The notes: a model not told the origin generated them from the sequence alone. Counted from the stretch's first letter, positions 1 through 7,283 are shown. The stretch: 9,484 nt of DNA from CAZTZL01 sp964617625 (GCA_964617625.1 CAZTZL010000106.1:1-9484), one strand, 5' to 3'. Translations and numbers: made by a program.

Positions 1-61
1 CTGGGAAAGATGGTTGGAGTAAACTGAAAAGTTAATATTTTTTAAATATTTAAATATAAAA

Positions 62-90
62 AGGGCTTTGAACGATTTATTCAAGGCCTT
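62..90. terminator. Stem-loop, probable bidirectional intrinsic terminator
   Basis: Positions 62-72 pair with 80-90 in an 11-bp stem (two G-U pairs on the + strand) around a 7-nt loop. On the + strand it is followed by a short T run (92-96). On the minus strand it is followed by a T-rich stretch (61 downwards). It could end a + strand gene lying left of the window and also stop minus-strand read-through from the tRNA. No such + strand gene can be identified: only a few codons before stops are visible at positions 1-27. Confidence 0.5.
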
Positions 91-114
91 CATTTTTGTA
101 ACGGGGATAGGATT

Positions 115-142
115 GCCAGACAGAGCTTACGCTCTATCTGGC
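115..142. repeat. Palindromic hairpin with TTAC loop (copy 1)
   Basis: Twelve-base arms (115-126 and 131-142, one mismatch) flank the loop TTAC. Together with the next hairpin it looks like an intergenic REP-like palindrome pair. There is no T tract on either side, so it is not an obvious terminator. The function is unknown. Confidence 0.5.
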
Positions 143-168
143 CTATGTAAGGACAAAATTATTATAGC

Positions 169-196
169 GTCCCGCTTACGCGGGACTATCATAGTC
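169..196. repeat. Palindromic hairpin with TTAC loop (copy 2) and overlapping alternative palindrome
   Basis: Seven-base GC-rich arms GTCCCGC (169-175) and GCGGGAC (180-186) flank the same TTAC loop as the hairpin at 115-142. The right arm is reused in a second palindrome, GACTAT-C-ATAGTC (184-196), so the two folds compete. The stretch 1-230 contains these stem-loops, one terminator-like hairpin and no gene I can support. Confidence 0.5.
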
Positions 197-230
197 AAAC
201 CTTTATTCGAATCCCCTCGCATTATATAAA

Positions 231-265
231 GAAAGAGGGATCACTCAAAGAGTGATCCCTCTTTC
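231..265 (-). terminator. Intrinsic terminator of the initiator tRNA gene
   Basis: A perfect 16-bp stem (231-246 with 250-265) closes on a 3-nt loop. It begins 6 bases beyond the 3' end of the tRNA. Reading on the minus strand, the stem is followed by TTTATATAAT. On the + strand it is followed by TTTT, so it may also block transcription coming from the other side. Confidence 0.8.
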
Positions 266-271
266 TTTTCG

Positions 272-344
<73 letters not shown>

Positions 345-361
345 GTTTGTTTAGACTAATT

Positions 362-389
362 AATATAAGTAATTTTTTTAAAATGTCAA
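362..389 (-). promoter_or_regulatory. Sigma70-type promoter of the initiator tRNA
   Basis: On the minus strand a perfect -35 box TTGACA (384-389) lies 16 nt from a -10 box TATATT (362-367, 5 of 6 matches to consensus). The expected start point, near 355, is about ten bases before the mature 5' end of the tRNA at 344. This strength suits a tRNA gene. Confidence 0.8.
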
Positions 390-460
390 GACCTTTAATT
401 GACCGATTAATCTCTATTAAGGATCAAGTCTTCGATAATTGCATTTCTGTACAACCCCAT

Positions 461-482
461 AAAAAAAGCCCGTGTAACGGGC
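461..482 (-). terminator. Intrinsic terminator of the DUF151 nuclease gene
   Basis: On the minus strand GCCCGT and ACGGGC (482-468) form a 6-bp GC-rich stem with a 3-nt loop, followed directly by seven T residues (467-461). It lies 25 bases after the stop codon of the nuclease gene and separates it from the tRNA promoter. Confidence 0.9.
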
Positions 483-507
483 CTGCCTGTCTTTATGTAT
501 TCCTGGT

Positions 508-1065
508 TTATTTATTTTTTGGACTTTTTCCCTGGAGCGCGTTGATCTTGTCCCTTAATTTCGCAGCATCCTCGTATCGTTCTTCCTGAACTGCCTTTTG
601 AAGTTCAAGATTGAGAAGCTGTGCTTCCTCTTCTTCTCCATATTTCGCTGTTTCGGTTTCGATCTCGTTGCTGATAGAGGCTTTCTGCATCACTTCTTCA
701 TCAACAAAAATTGGTGCACTGACTCTCAGAGCAAGCGCAATGGCATCACTGGGTCGTGCATCCACTTTCGACTGAGTGCCATTTTTCTTGATATCAATAA
801 TAGCATAATATGTGTTTTCTTTTAAATCACTCACAACAACACGGGATACATCTGCTTTCACGGAATCGAGTATATTTTTAAGCAGGTCATGTGTCATCGG
901 ACGTGGCGGCTTAACTTTTTCTAAATGCAGTGCAATCGCCTGGGCTTCCGCAGGCCCCACAACGATAGGCAGCCAGCGGTGATAGGTATCATCTTTTAAA
1001 ATGACGACAAATCGGTTGCTCGAAGTATCCAGTGTCACACGTTCAACGCGTACGGCCACAATCAT
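508..1065 (-). CDS. Bifunctional nuclease family protein (DUF151) with C-terminal UVR motif
   Basis: The 185-residue protein matches the DUF151/BFN domain (PF02577) over about residues 1-120. Landmarks are the strand VRVERVTLD at the start, RPMTHDLL (55-62) and RPSDAIALALRVSAPIFV (104-121). An acidic linker follows, then a UvrB/UvrC-type motif (about 149-180, LQKAVQEERYEDAAKLRD). Characterised relatives have been reported to cut DNA and RNA; the UVR motif in UvrB and UvrC is a protein-contact helix pair. The exact role here is unknown. I place the start at the ATG of 1063-1065 rather than at 1084-1086: it has AAGGA 7 nt upstream, the family begins at this residue, and the upstream promoter would leave almost no leader for the longer form. 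It has its own promoter and terminator, so it is probably a single-gene unit. Confidence 0.9.
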   Translation of the reverse strand: MIVAVRVERVTLDTSSNRFVVILKDDTYHRWLPIVVGPAEAQAIALHLEKVKPPRPMTHDLLKNILDSVKADVSRVVVSDLKENTYYAIIDIKKNGTQSKVDARPSDAIALALRVSAPIFVDEEVMQKASISNEIETETAKYGEEEEAQLLNLELQKAVQEERYEDAAKLRDKINALQGKSPKNK

Positions 1066-1098
1066 CAGATTTTCCTTTTCTCCCATGAATTCGTATGA

Positions 1099-1127
1099 AG
1101 CATAGAAATAAATTATGAAAAAATCAA
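1099..1127 (-). promoter_or_regulatory. Candidate promoter of the DUF151 nuclease gene
   Basis: On the minus strand TTGATT (1122-1127) is separated by 17 nt from TATGCT (1099-1104). Each hexamer matches the sigma70 consensus at 4 of 6 positions. Transcription would start near 1092, giving a leader of about 27 nt to the ATG at 1065. It lies in the gap after the TtcA-like gene, where I see no terminator, so read-through from the operon is also possible. Confidence 0.45.
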
Positions 1128-1148
1128 GTAAAATTTTAAAAGGAGTCT

Positions 1149-1886
1149 TCAGCCATTATGTAGTGAGGTGAAATCGATATTAACGCGAAAAAGGGATCTG
1201 AAAATATTTTGCCGGATATTTGCGTTTTTTTCTTCCGACTGCAATCTTTGGATAATAGACTTGATTTTCTGCCGCCTCGTCGTTCCGTCCGCCGGACACA
1301 ATCTGGGAAATTGAGGGAATTGGTATTCAAGAGCCAATTCTTTGATTAAAGCTTCCTCGATATAGAAAAAGGGACGAATAATATGCATTTTTCCTTTAAA
1401 AATTTTCTGCACGGGATACATGGCTTCGATCTTTCGGCCAAACATGATATTGATGAGAAGCGTCTCTATGATATCATCTTTATGATGGCCATAAGCAATT
1501 TTGTTGCATTGATTTTCGTGGGCCGTTTCATACATGGTTTTCCGACGATATTGGGAACAGATAAAACAGGGATTTTTTTTTGCATCGCCAGAAAAAGCTT
1601 TGTTGCTGATTTTTGTTTTTACAATCCGATATTCCACATTCATTTCCTGGAATAGTCGCTCCAGGTTTTCAGAGAGTTTTCCGCCGTCTTCCTTAAATCC
1701 CAGATCGATGTGAACGGCGATCAAAAAAAAATCATTGGTCACGTGGATGAAACCGTCCTTTAAAAACTTCAGCAGCGCGAGACTGTCCGATCCGCCGGAA
1801 ACGCCCACGAGAATCCGGTCTCCGGGCCGGATCATCTGATAATCCAAGATGGCTTTCTCTGTCCGGTTGCGGAGCGTTTTATACAA
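1149..1886 (-). CDS. ttcA: TtcA-like tRNA 2-thiocytidine biosynthesis protein (PP-loop ATPase)
   Basis: TtcA adenylates C32 of certain tRNAs and replaces the oxygen with sulfur, using an oxygen-sensitive Fe-S cluster. The N-terminal PP-loop SGGSDS (30-35) binds ATP. The CxxC pair (PCFIC, C107 and C110) and a later cysteine (LCP, C197) sit where TtcA holds its three cluster ligands. GHHKDD (133-138) and the following helix ETLLINIMFG match the family closely. At 245 residues it lacks the longer tails of the ~310-residue E. coli protein. The start is uncertain. The indicated TTG (1884-1886) has no clear ribosome binding site. An in-frame ATT at 1917-1919, inside the end of the preceding gene, has GGAG 7 nt upstream and would add 11 residues. 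It is the last gene of the five-gene operon, 19 nt after the metalloenzyme gene. Other TtcA/TilS-like thiolases are possible but fit less well. Confidence 0.85.
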   Translation of the reverse strand: MYKTLRNRTEKAILDYQMIRPGDRILVGVSGGSDSLALLKFLKDGFIHVTNDFFLIAVHIDLGFKEDGGKLSENLERLFQEMNVEYRIVKTKISNKAFSGDAKKNPCFICSQYRRKTMYETAHENQCNKIAYGHHKDDIIETLLINIMFGRKIEAMYPVQKIFKGKMHIIRPFFYIEEALIKELALEYQFPQFPRLCPADGTTRRQKIKSIIQRLQSEEKNANIRQNIFRSLFRVNIDFTSLHNG

Positions 1887-1905
1887 CCGGGACGGTTTTT
1901 GAAAA

Positions 1906-2796
1906 TCAGTTCGAATGGAATGTCTCCAGAGCCCAAAGTATGGAAGGGGTGATATCTGCCAGGGAGCTTATTCTGTCTTTTAATTTGTTGCGTCCCCGGC
2001 CCCATATGATTGTCATGACTTGATTTCGCGTATGTGTTTTAACAGAAATATCTTCGATATTGCCGTGATCACTTGTAAGAATTACAGTCTGTTTGTCGAG
2101 ATCGACCAAAGACAGAAGTGTATCCAAAAAAAGATCAATTTTAAAAATTTCAGAGCAGGCCCGGTCCAATTGTTGGCTGTGGCCGGCTTTATCTGTCAAA
2201 AAATATTCATAGAGAATAAAATCATATCGATTTAAAGATTCTGCAAGAACTTCCGCTGCTTTTTGAACAGAAAAAAGAGGCAAATCAAATCCGCGCTGAA
2301 TCAATCCTTCATTGGTCATGTCATGATAGATCGAACGTTCACGAACGATATCTTCCAATCCGAAAAAAGGGATGCCTGCAGCCAACGTTAAAATGGTCGT
2401 TACAGATAGTTTCCATTTGATATTTTCCGGTAGAGAGAAAAAGGCAGGGCGGTATGCGTTGATGAAAACAGAACGGAATCCCCTTTCTTTTGTTTTTTTC
2501 AAGATGGAATGCCTTTTCAAAATATCGCGCAGCTTCTGATTGGGAAACCCCTGAAGATGCCTTCCCAGGGATTGCGAACAGTTCACTCCGGAAAACAGGG
2601 TTGCCTGGCCAGTTGCGCTCTGGGGCAGCCCGGCAACTCCAAGTGTTGCTTCTGCCGGTGCGAGAATTCCGTGATCATTGGAATCATTCAGGCCGTTCAT
2701 AAATCGTGAAAGATGTTTGATCCCACGGGCAGCACAGGGATTTTTCCGGGGATCTTTTTCCCCGAGGCCCAGTCCGTCCACAAAAATAAGAATCAT
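1906..2796 (-). CDS. Alkaline-phosphatase-superfamily metalloenzyme, phosphoglycerate/phosphopento-mutase-like, single core
   Basis: The 296-residue protein keeps the full two-metal site of this superfamily: D7 (FVDGLG), T62 (SATGQAT), D202 and H206 (TDKAGH), D243 and H244 (SDHGN) and H255 (KTHTRN). T62 stands where iPGM has its Ser and DeoB its Thr nucleophile. A cofactor-independent phosphoglycerate mutase is about 510 residues; here the segment between the metal-site halves (about 75-195) is much shorter, so the usual phosphotransferase insert is absent or reduced. The substrate is therefore unknown; a small phosphoester is likely. The ATG at 2794-2796 overlaps the era stop by one base (TGATG), which indicates translational coupling. 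A longer reading frame starting at 2844 would overlap era by 49 bases and adds residues before the conserved first strand, so I reject it. Confidence 0.8.
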   Translation of the reverse strand: MILIFVDGLGLGEKDPRKNPCAARGIKHLSRFMNGLNDSNDHGILAPAEATLGVAGLPQSATGQATLFSGVNCSQSLGRHLQGFPNQKLRDILKRHSILKKTKERGFRSVFINAYRPAFFSLPENIKWKLSVTTILTLAAGIPFFGLEDIVRERSIYHDMTNEGLIQRGFDLPLFSVQKAAEVLAESLNRYDFILYEYFLTDKAGHSQQLDRACSEIFKIDLFLDTLLSLVDLDKQTVILTSDHGNIEDISVKTHTRNQVMTIIWGRGRNKLKDRISSLADITPSILWALETFHSN

Positions 2797-3704
2797 CACG
2801 GCGAATATCCGAGCTCTTTGACATAGACGCTTTTTTTGCGCCACTTTTTTCTCACTCGCACTTCCAGTTCCAAATAGACGGGCCGTTCCAAAAATTGTTC
2901 GATCTTCGAGCGGGCGAGACTGCCGACTTTTTTCAGGGCTGTTCCTTTTTTACCGATCAATATTCCTTTTTGAGAATTTTGTTCGACCGTAATCACTGCC
3001 TTGATGAAGTCCTTTTCCCCGGACCTTTCCTTGAATGTCTCGATATGAACCGCTGTCGCATAGGGAATCTCGTCGCCGTAATAGCGAAAAATCTGTTCCC
3101 GGACAATCTCGGCGACAAAAAAACGTTCCGGTTCGTCACTCAGCATATCGGCCGGATAAAAGGCGGGATTTTCGGGAAGGTATTTAAGAATCAGGGATTC
3201 AAGCAGTTCCAAACCTTCCCTGCGGAGAGCAGATATTGGAATGATTTCCTGAAATATTTCTTTTTTACGAAAACGATCCATCATGGGAAGGAGATGGGCT
3301 TTTTTTATCGAATCGATTTTATTGATTACCAGTAATTTTGTAGCGGAAATATCTCGAAGAGAATCGATGATCTGATCATCCCGGTCATTGACCTTTAAAG
3401 CGGAAACCATGACCAGAAGAAGATCGGCATCCCTGATGGACTTTTGGGCCGCTTCAAGCATGGCCTCCTGAAGAGAATATTTGGGTTTCATCAATCCAGG
3501 CGTGTCGATAAAAATGATCTGGTGCTTTTCGCCGGATAAAATCCCCAATATCCGATGCCGTGTGGTTTGCGGTTTGGGTGAAACAATGGCCAGCTTTTGA
3601 TGAAAAAAGCTGTTCATGAGCGTGGATTTCCCTACATTTGGTTTCCCGATGATGGCCACATATCCGCATTTGAATTTCGATTGATTTTGACTTTTTTCAG
3701 TCAT
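2796..3704 (-). CDS. era: GTPase Era
   Basis: Era is an essential GTPase that binds 16S rRNA near its 3' end and helps mature the 30S subunit at the inner membrane. The 302-residue length is normal. Visible motifs are G1 GKPNVGKS (20-27), the G2 region with PQTTRHR, G3 DTPG (67-70), G4 NKID and G5 SAL. The C-terminal KH domain carries GILIGKKGTALKKVG followed by the closing segment VYLELEVRVRKKWR. The ATG lies one base after the stop of the SpoIID gene and has no good Shine-Dalgarno sequence, so its translation probably depends on the upstream gene. The next gene overlaps its stop by one base. Identification is firm. Confidence 0.97.
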   Translation of the reverse strand: MTEKSQNQSKFKCGYVAIIGKPNVGKSTLMNSFFHQKLAIVSPKPQTTRHRILGILSGEKHQIIFIDTPGLMKPKYSLQEAMLEAAQKSIRDADLLLVMVSALKVNDRDDQIIDSLRDISATKLLVINKIDSIKKAHLLPMMDRFRKKEIFQEIIPISALRREGLELLESLILKYLPENPAFYPADMLSDEPERFFVAEIVREQIFRYYGDEIPYATAVHIETFKERSGEKDFIKAVITVEQNSQKGILIGKKGTALKKVGSLARSKIEQFLERPVYLELEVRVRKKWRKKSVYVKELGYSP

Positions 3705-3705
3705 T

Positions 3706-5364
3706 TTAATAAATACACTTTATTGTTGCGTCGTGATAATAATGACTCAGTATTTCTCCATATCTTTTCCCGCAAAGCGCCATGATTGCCGCTCCGGTCT
3801 GACACATGCCCACGCCATGGCCCCATCCTGCCCCTTTGATAAGAAATCCTGTGGGCGGCAGCCCGTTGGGACCTCGTTTCTCGATGTAAAAACAGGCGCT
3901 CCAAAGCGTATTTTCGGACAGCTTTTTGCGTATTTCCAACTCTCCGTTGACTTCAATCGTATCCAGTGTGCCTATGATTTCCAACCGTGTGATCCGTCCC
4001 GAAACTCCCCGCTTCATTGGCAGGATATCGAGGATAATCCCGGGTTCCTGTCCTGTCTTTAGCCGAACAATAGACTGGATCTCTTCCTGGGTGTACGGAA
4101 CTTCCCAGCGGAAGTATTTCTGAGTATATTCGAGAGCTGGCGGGCAGTGTTTGTGGATAGAGTTACAGTACACTTTGGGCCGTGCGTCGATCCACTGCTT
4201 GATATTGATTTCGGAATCGAGCGCACCGTACTGGTCATATTGGTAAGGGCCGTCGTATCGGCCTTCCAGATAGGGAGTGGTCTGACTTCCCCAGATCTGT
4301 TCCGCGCTCTCACCGTGACCGCCGCAAACCGCCGAGTAAACGGCATCGCAAACTCTGCCGTTGTAATAAAGAATACACCCGGTCGTTGTTTTTACGGCGT
4401 GGTCGGATTTATGCGTTCGTTTGTTCAACCCGCTGTAGACCTGACAGTGCACATCCGAGCAGACATCGAACGGATCGGATTGATGAACCACACCCAATTT
4501 CGAAAGCAGTTCCGACCGCGCTGCCACGGCCTGCGCTTTCAGCGCCTCGACTGGAAATTCCCCGGACATTTCCGAAGGAACCACACCGAGAAGATACTCT
4601 TCTACCGGCAGCTCGTTGATCACAATCAGTTTTCCCTCGTTGTCCAGTTCAAATCGAATAACCTCCGGATAAACCCTTTCTTCGGTTCTTTCCCAGTGAT
4701 ATCCGTTGCCCACTGCCACTTCATAAAGCGTAACAGGAGAACCTCTGAGAACAATCGGTTTGGTCGATTCGAATACCTGGCCGGTCTCAAGATTTCTCAA
4801 TCGTATCGTTCCGGCTACTTTTTGGGCTATTTCACTCGATACAAAGGTTTCCGTAAGGTTCCATATCGAATCCCGATATGATTCGGCATTTCCCCGGCTT
4901 GCGAAAACTTGACGCAGATAAATCCTGTAATATCGATTGTCATTGAGGATGCTTCCATTAAGTTCAAGTCTGCGACCAAACGGTTTGACAAATGTATCCA
5001 GCCCGTTGTTTTTGAGATCCTGTGATTTTTCCCTGGCCCTGGCCTCGTCACGAAAGGATCCTGCCACGAGCCGGTAGACATTCCGGGCGGGAACAGACTG
5101 TTTCACTTCCGCCCGCCATCGCCTTCCTTCCATGCCTCTGGATAGAAAGGAACCGTCATAGCTCATGATGCGGCATTTCTTTTGAAATGAAAAATCGATA
5201 TGATCCACACCGCGGACCAGTCCCACACGAATGTATGGCTCGGCTTTCTCGATCAGGATTGGCGGCGGCACAGCACAACCGAAGATAAGAAGTCCGAAAA
5301 TCAGGAGGCCAAGAACAATCCGTTGCTTCATTCGAGTCCGATTCATTCGTTTGCAGTTTATCAT
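3706..5364 (-). CDS. SPOR + SpoIID/LytB domain lipoprotein (predicted glycan-strand lytic transglycosylase)
   Basis: The 552-residue protein starts with basic residues, a hydrophobic run (16-29) and a lipobox-like IFGC with the lipidated cysteine at 30. Residues about 94-175 (YRLVAGSFRDEARAREKSQ...) look like a SPOR domain, which binds denuded peptidoglycan glycan strands at division sites. Residues about 205-545 form a SpoIID/LytB domain. VVPSEMSGEFPVEALKAQ (261-278) holds the catalytic glutamate E265, and GWGHGVGMCQTGA (513-525) is the family's C-terminal signature. C302, H306 and C307 resemble the metal-binding cluster described in SpoIID. In sporulating Firmicutes SpoIID cleaves denuded glycans; this organism's lipobox suggests an envelope role outside sporulation. 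The ATG overlaps the stop of the preceding gene (ATGA). Internal ATGs at codons 7 and 12 are possible alternative starts that keep the signal peptide. Confidence 0.9.
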   Translation of the reverse strand: MINCKRMNRTRMKQRIVLGLLIFGLLIFGCAVPPPILIEKAEPYIRVGLVRGVDHIDFSFQKKCRIMSYDGSFLSRGMEGRRWRAEVKQSVPARNVYRLVAGSFRDEARAREKSQDLKNNGLDTFVKPFGRRLELNGSILNDNRYYRIYLRQVFASRGNAESYRDSIWNLTETFVSSEIAQKVAGTIRLRNLETGQVFESTKPIVLRGSPVTLYEVAVGNGYHWERTEERVYPEVIRFELDNEGKLIVINELPVEEYLLGVVPSEMSGEFPVEALKAQAVAARSELLSKLGVVHQSDPFDVCSDVHCQVYSGLNKRTHKSDHAVKTTTGCILYYNGRVCDAVYSAVCGGHGESAEQIWGSQTTPYLEGRYDGPYQYDQYGALDSEINIKQWIDARPKVYCNSIHKHCPPALEYTQKYFRWEVPYTQEEIQSIVRLKTGQEPGIILDILPMKRGVSGRITRLEIIGTLDTIEVNGELEIRKKLSENTLWSACFYIEKRGPNGLPPTGFLIKGAGWGHGVGMCQTGAAIMALCGKRYGEILSHYYHDATIKCIY

Positions 5365-7283
5365 GATTGATTGAAATCGACCATAGCCTGGCGGTAGGAT
5401 TCCGGCGAACCGATATCGAAACGTTTCCCCTGCACGATGTAACCGACAAATCCCTCCTCTTTTCGCAGGATATCCAGGCAGGAAGTGAGTTGGAAATCTC
5501 CTTTCTCACGAATGTTCTGCCGAATGCGGTCTTCCAAAACATCAAAAATTTTTGCACTCAAAATATACTGTCCGAATATAGTAAGATAGAGATCGTCTTC
5601 CATTCCCTCCACATGCAGATGCTCTTCCGCATAGATTCTTTCAGGCTTCTCGGCAAATTCCGTGATCGAAAGTGTGGAATCTGTTTCTTCCCAGATTCCT
5701 CCTGCACAACCGAAATGGTGAATATCGGCTGCGGCTGTCTTTTTCAAACCGACCACACTGCAGCCGGCTTTGTCGTAAACATCCAGGAGCTGGCGCGCAC
5801 AGGAAACGTCGCTCGAAGATCGATAGATATGATCCCCCAACATCAGTAAAAAGGGCTCTCCGTTGACCCAGTCCCGGGTGCAGAAAACGGCATGCCCGAA
5901 TCCCTCCTGATGCTCCTGAACTAAAAATTTGATCCTGTGGCCCAAATCGGTAATGTATTGACAGTAGTTCTGATCTTCTTTTGAAAGCCTGTTGAAATTT
6001 TCAATGACAGGAACCGTGTTGAAAAATTCTTCGAAGAGTTTCTTGTCCTGCGGTTGAACAATGATGCAGACTTCCTCGATTCCGGCCCGAACAGCCTCTT
6101 CGACAAGCGTGAGTATGACCGGTTTGGCCCGGCCGTCACTATCGATAATTGGAAACAACTCCTTCTTCAAAGCTTTCGAAGCCGGGAAAAGATGCGCGCT
6201 GAATCCCGCGGCCGGAATGACGGCCTTGCGGATTCTCCGGCCCGTGCCGAGCACCAGTTTGAGACAGGACATCTTCAGATCCTTTTCGATAATCTGAATC
6301 ACTTTGTCCTGGCTTGTGGCATCTTTGACCAGCAGCTGCGCGGTACCGTCCCCCTGCGATCCAACACCTTTGCCGCCCAGAATATAGGACTGAATTTTCG
6401 GATAACCGAGTAGTTTGTGCAAAACCGGCGCAGTCAACTGTGATGGGCAGGCCGGACCCAGACGGTTGTCGAATTCGGATTGGGCAATTTTCATCAATTC
6501 ACCGAGTACTTCGGCCTCCCCGTTTTCCAGTGCATCAGCTGCCTTGTGAACGAGATCGCGGTTGATTTGCCCCAGATATTTCTGGACGCTCTTCTGGAGA
6601 TCGTTGTCCGCGAAAGGGTAGCTCTGATTCAATTTGCTGAGAATTTCCTTGGTGTCTTTTCCGGCGTGCAGATCCACGATCACATAATAGAGGTCCTTCG
6701 GCACTTTCAATTCACGGATATCGATCCGCTCCCCATCAAAAATCATGATAATCGGCCGGTTGCCGTAGGCGCATCCCTGATCCATCCGTCCGCAGCGGGA
6801 GGGTGTCGTGATCTCTCCCAGATAGGCAAACTCCATCTCTCCCCGAACCGTCATTTTCAAGTCGTATATCCGGTTGAACGCCCTTGCCACAAGGACACAG
6901 ACCGCGGCGCTCGAAGAAAGTCCTTTCTGAATCGGAAGGTCGGTCAGATAGTTATCGATTTCAAGCCCGCGGACACGGTAATGGGTCAGCACCTGATAGG
7001 CCACTCCTGCCGCATAACTGAAAAATCCGCCCTTTTCCGCTTCCTTCAGAAGCGCATCGGCTTTCATGGGGATCTCATACGGGCCTTTGCGCGTGCCGTT
7101 GCACAGTGTCGTATGGAGAATCAGTTTGGAAGGATGGGGCTTGACTTCCGCATGCACGCCCTGATTCGTACCGGCAATGATCGTATATCCCTTTTCAAGA
7201 TCCGCATTGATTCGCCTGTAACCGCCGGCCCAGTCGCTGTGCTCACCGAAAAGACATATTCTTCCGGGGACAAAAATTTTCAT
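5361..7283 (-). CDS. Fusion of GHMP sugar kinase and GalU-like sugar-phosphate nucleotidyltransferase
   Basis: The 640-residue protein joins two enzymes. Residues 1-345 are a galactokinase-like GHMP kinase: PGRICLFGEHSDWAGG (6-21), the ATP loop LPIQKGLSSSAAV (116-128), catalytic Asp in CGRMDQG (D168) and an unusual glycine motif GGKGVGSQGDGTAQ (303-316). Residues 362-640 resemble GalU uridylyltransferase: AVIPAAG (364-370), KKELFPI (383-389), GFGHAV, LGDHIY (metal Asp D484), EFAEKPE (K516), GQYILS, GDFQLT and RFDIGSPESY. A one-protein salvage route, free sugar to sugar 1-phosphate to NDP-sugar, is inferred; sugar and nucleotide are unknown. The nucleotide loop, GLGTR in GalU, reads GFSAH (370-374) and has lost its Arg, so transfer activity is in doubt. 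The domain order is opposite to that of fucokinase/GDP-fucose pyrophosphorylase. GAGGAA (7292-7297) lies 8 nt before the ATG. It is the first gene of the operon. Confidence 0.88.
   Translation of the reverse strand: MKIFVPGRICLFGEHSDWAGGYRRINADLEKGYTIIAGTNQGVHAEVKPHPSKLILHTTLCNGTRKGPYEIPMKADALLKEAEKGGFFSYAAGVAYQVLTHYRVRGLEIDNYLTDLPIQKGLSSSAAVCVLVARAFNRIYDLKMTVRGEMEFAYLGEITTPSRCGRMDQGCAYGNRPIIMIFDGERIDIRELKVPKDLYYVIVDLHAGKDTKEILSKLNQSYPFADNDLQKSVQKYLGQINRDLVHKAADALENGEAEVLGELMKIAQSEFDNRLGPACPSQLTAPVLHKLLGYPKIQSYILGGKGVGSQGDGTAQLLVKDATSQDKVIQIIEKDLKMSCLKLVLGTGRRIRKAVIPAAGFSAHLFPASKALKKELFPIIDSDGRAKPVILTLVEEAVRAGIEEVCIIVQPQDKKLFEEFFNTVPVIENFNRLSKEDQNYCQYITDLGHRIKFLVQEHQEGFGHAVFCTRDWVNGEPFLLMLGDHIYRSSSDVSCARQLLDVYDKAGCSVVGLKKTAAADIHHFGCAGGIWEETDSTLSITEFAEKPERIYAEEHLHVEGMEDDLYLTIFGQYILSAKIFDVLEDRIRQNIREKGDFQLTSCLDILRKEEGFVGYIVQGKRFDIGSPESYRQAMVDFNQS

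Noticed and set aside
1..27. Possible 3' end of a + strand gene
   Set aside because: Two + frames stop at 20-22 and 25-27, but there are too few codons to judge.
1066..1086. Earlier ATG for the DUF151 nuclease (7 extra residues)
   Set aside because: It has no ribosome binding site and almost no leader from the candidate promoter. The AAGGA before the second ATG falls inside this extension.
2797..2844. Upstream in-frame start for the metalloenzyme (16 extra residues)
   Set aside because: It would overlap era by 49 bases and add residues before the first conserved strand. The TGATG junction at 2794-2798 gives a better start.
4147..4881. Long + strand open frame of 244 codons
   Set aside because: It lies entirely antisense to the SpoIID gene, whose motifs are clear, and its translation shows no recognisable domain.
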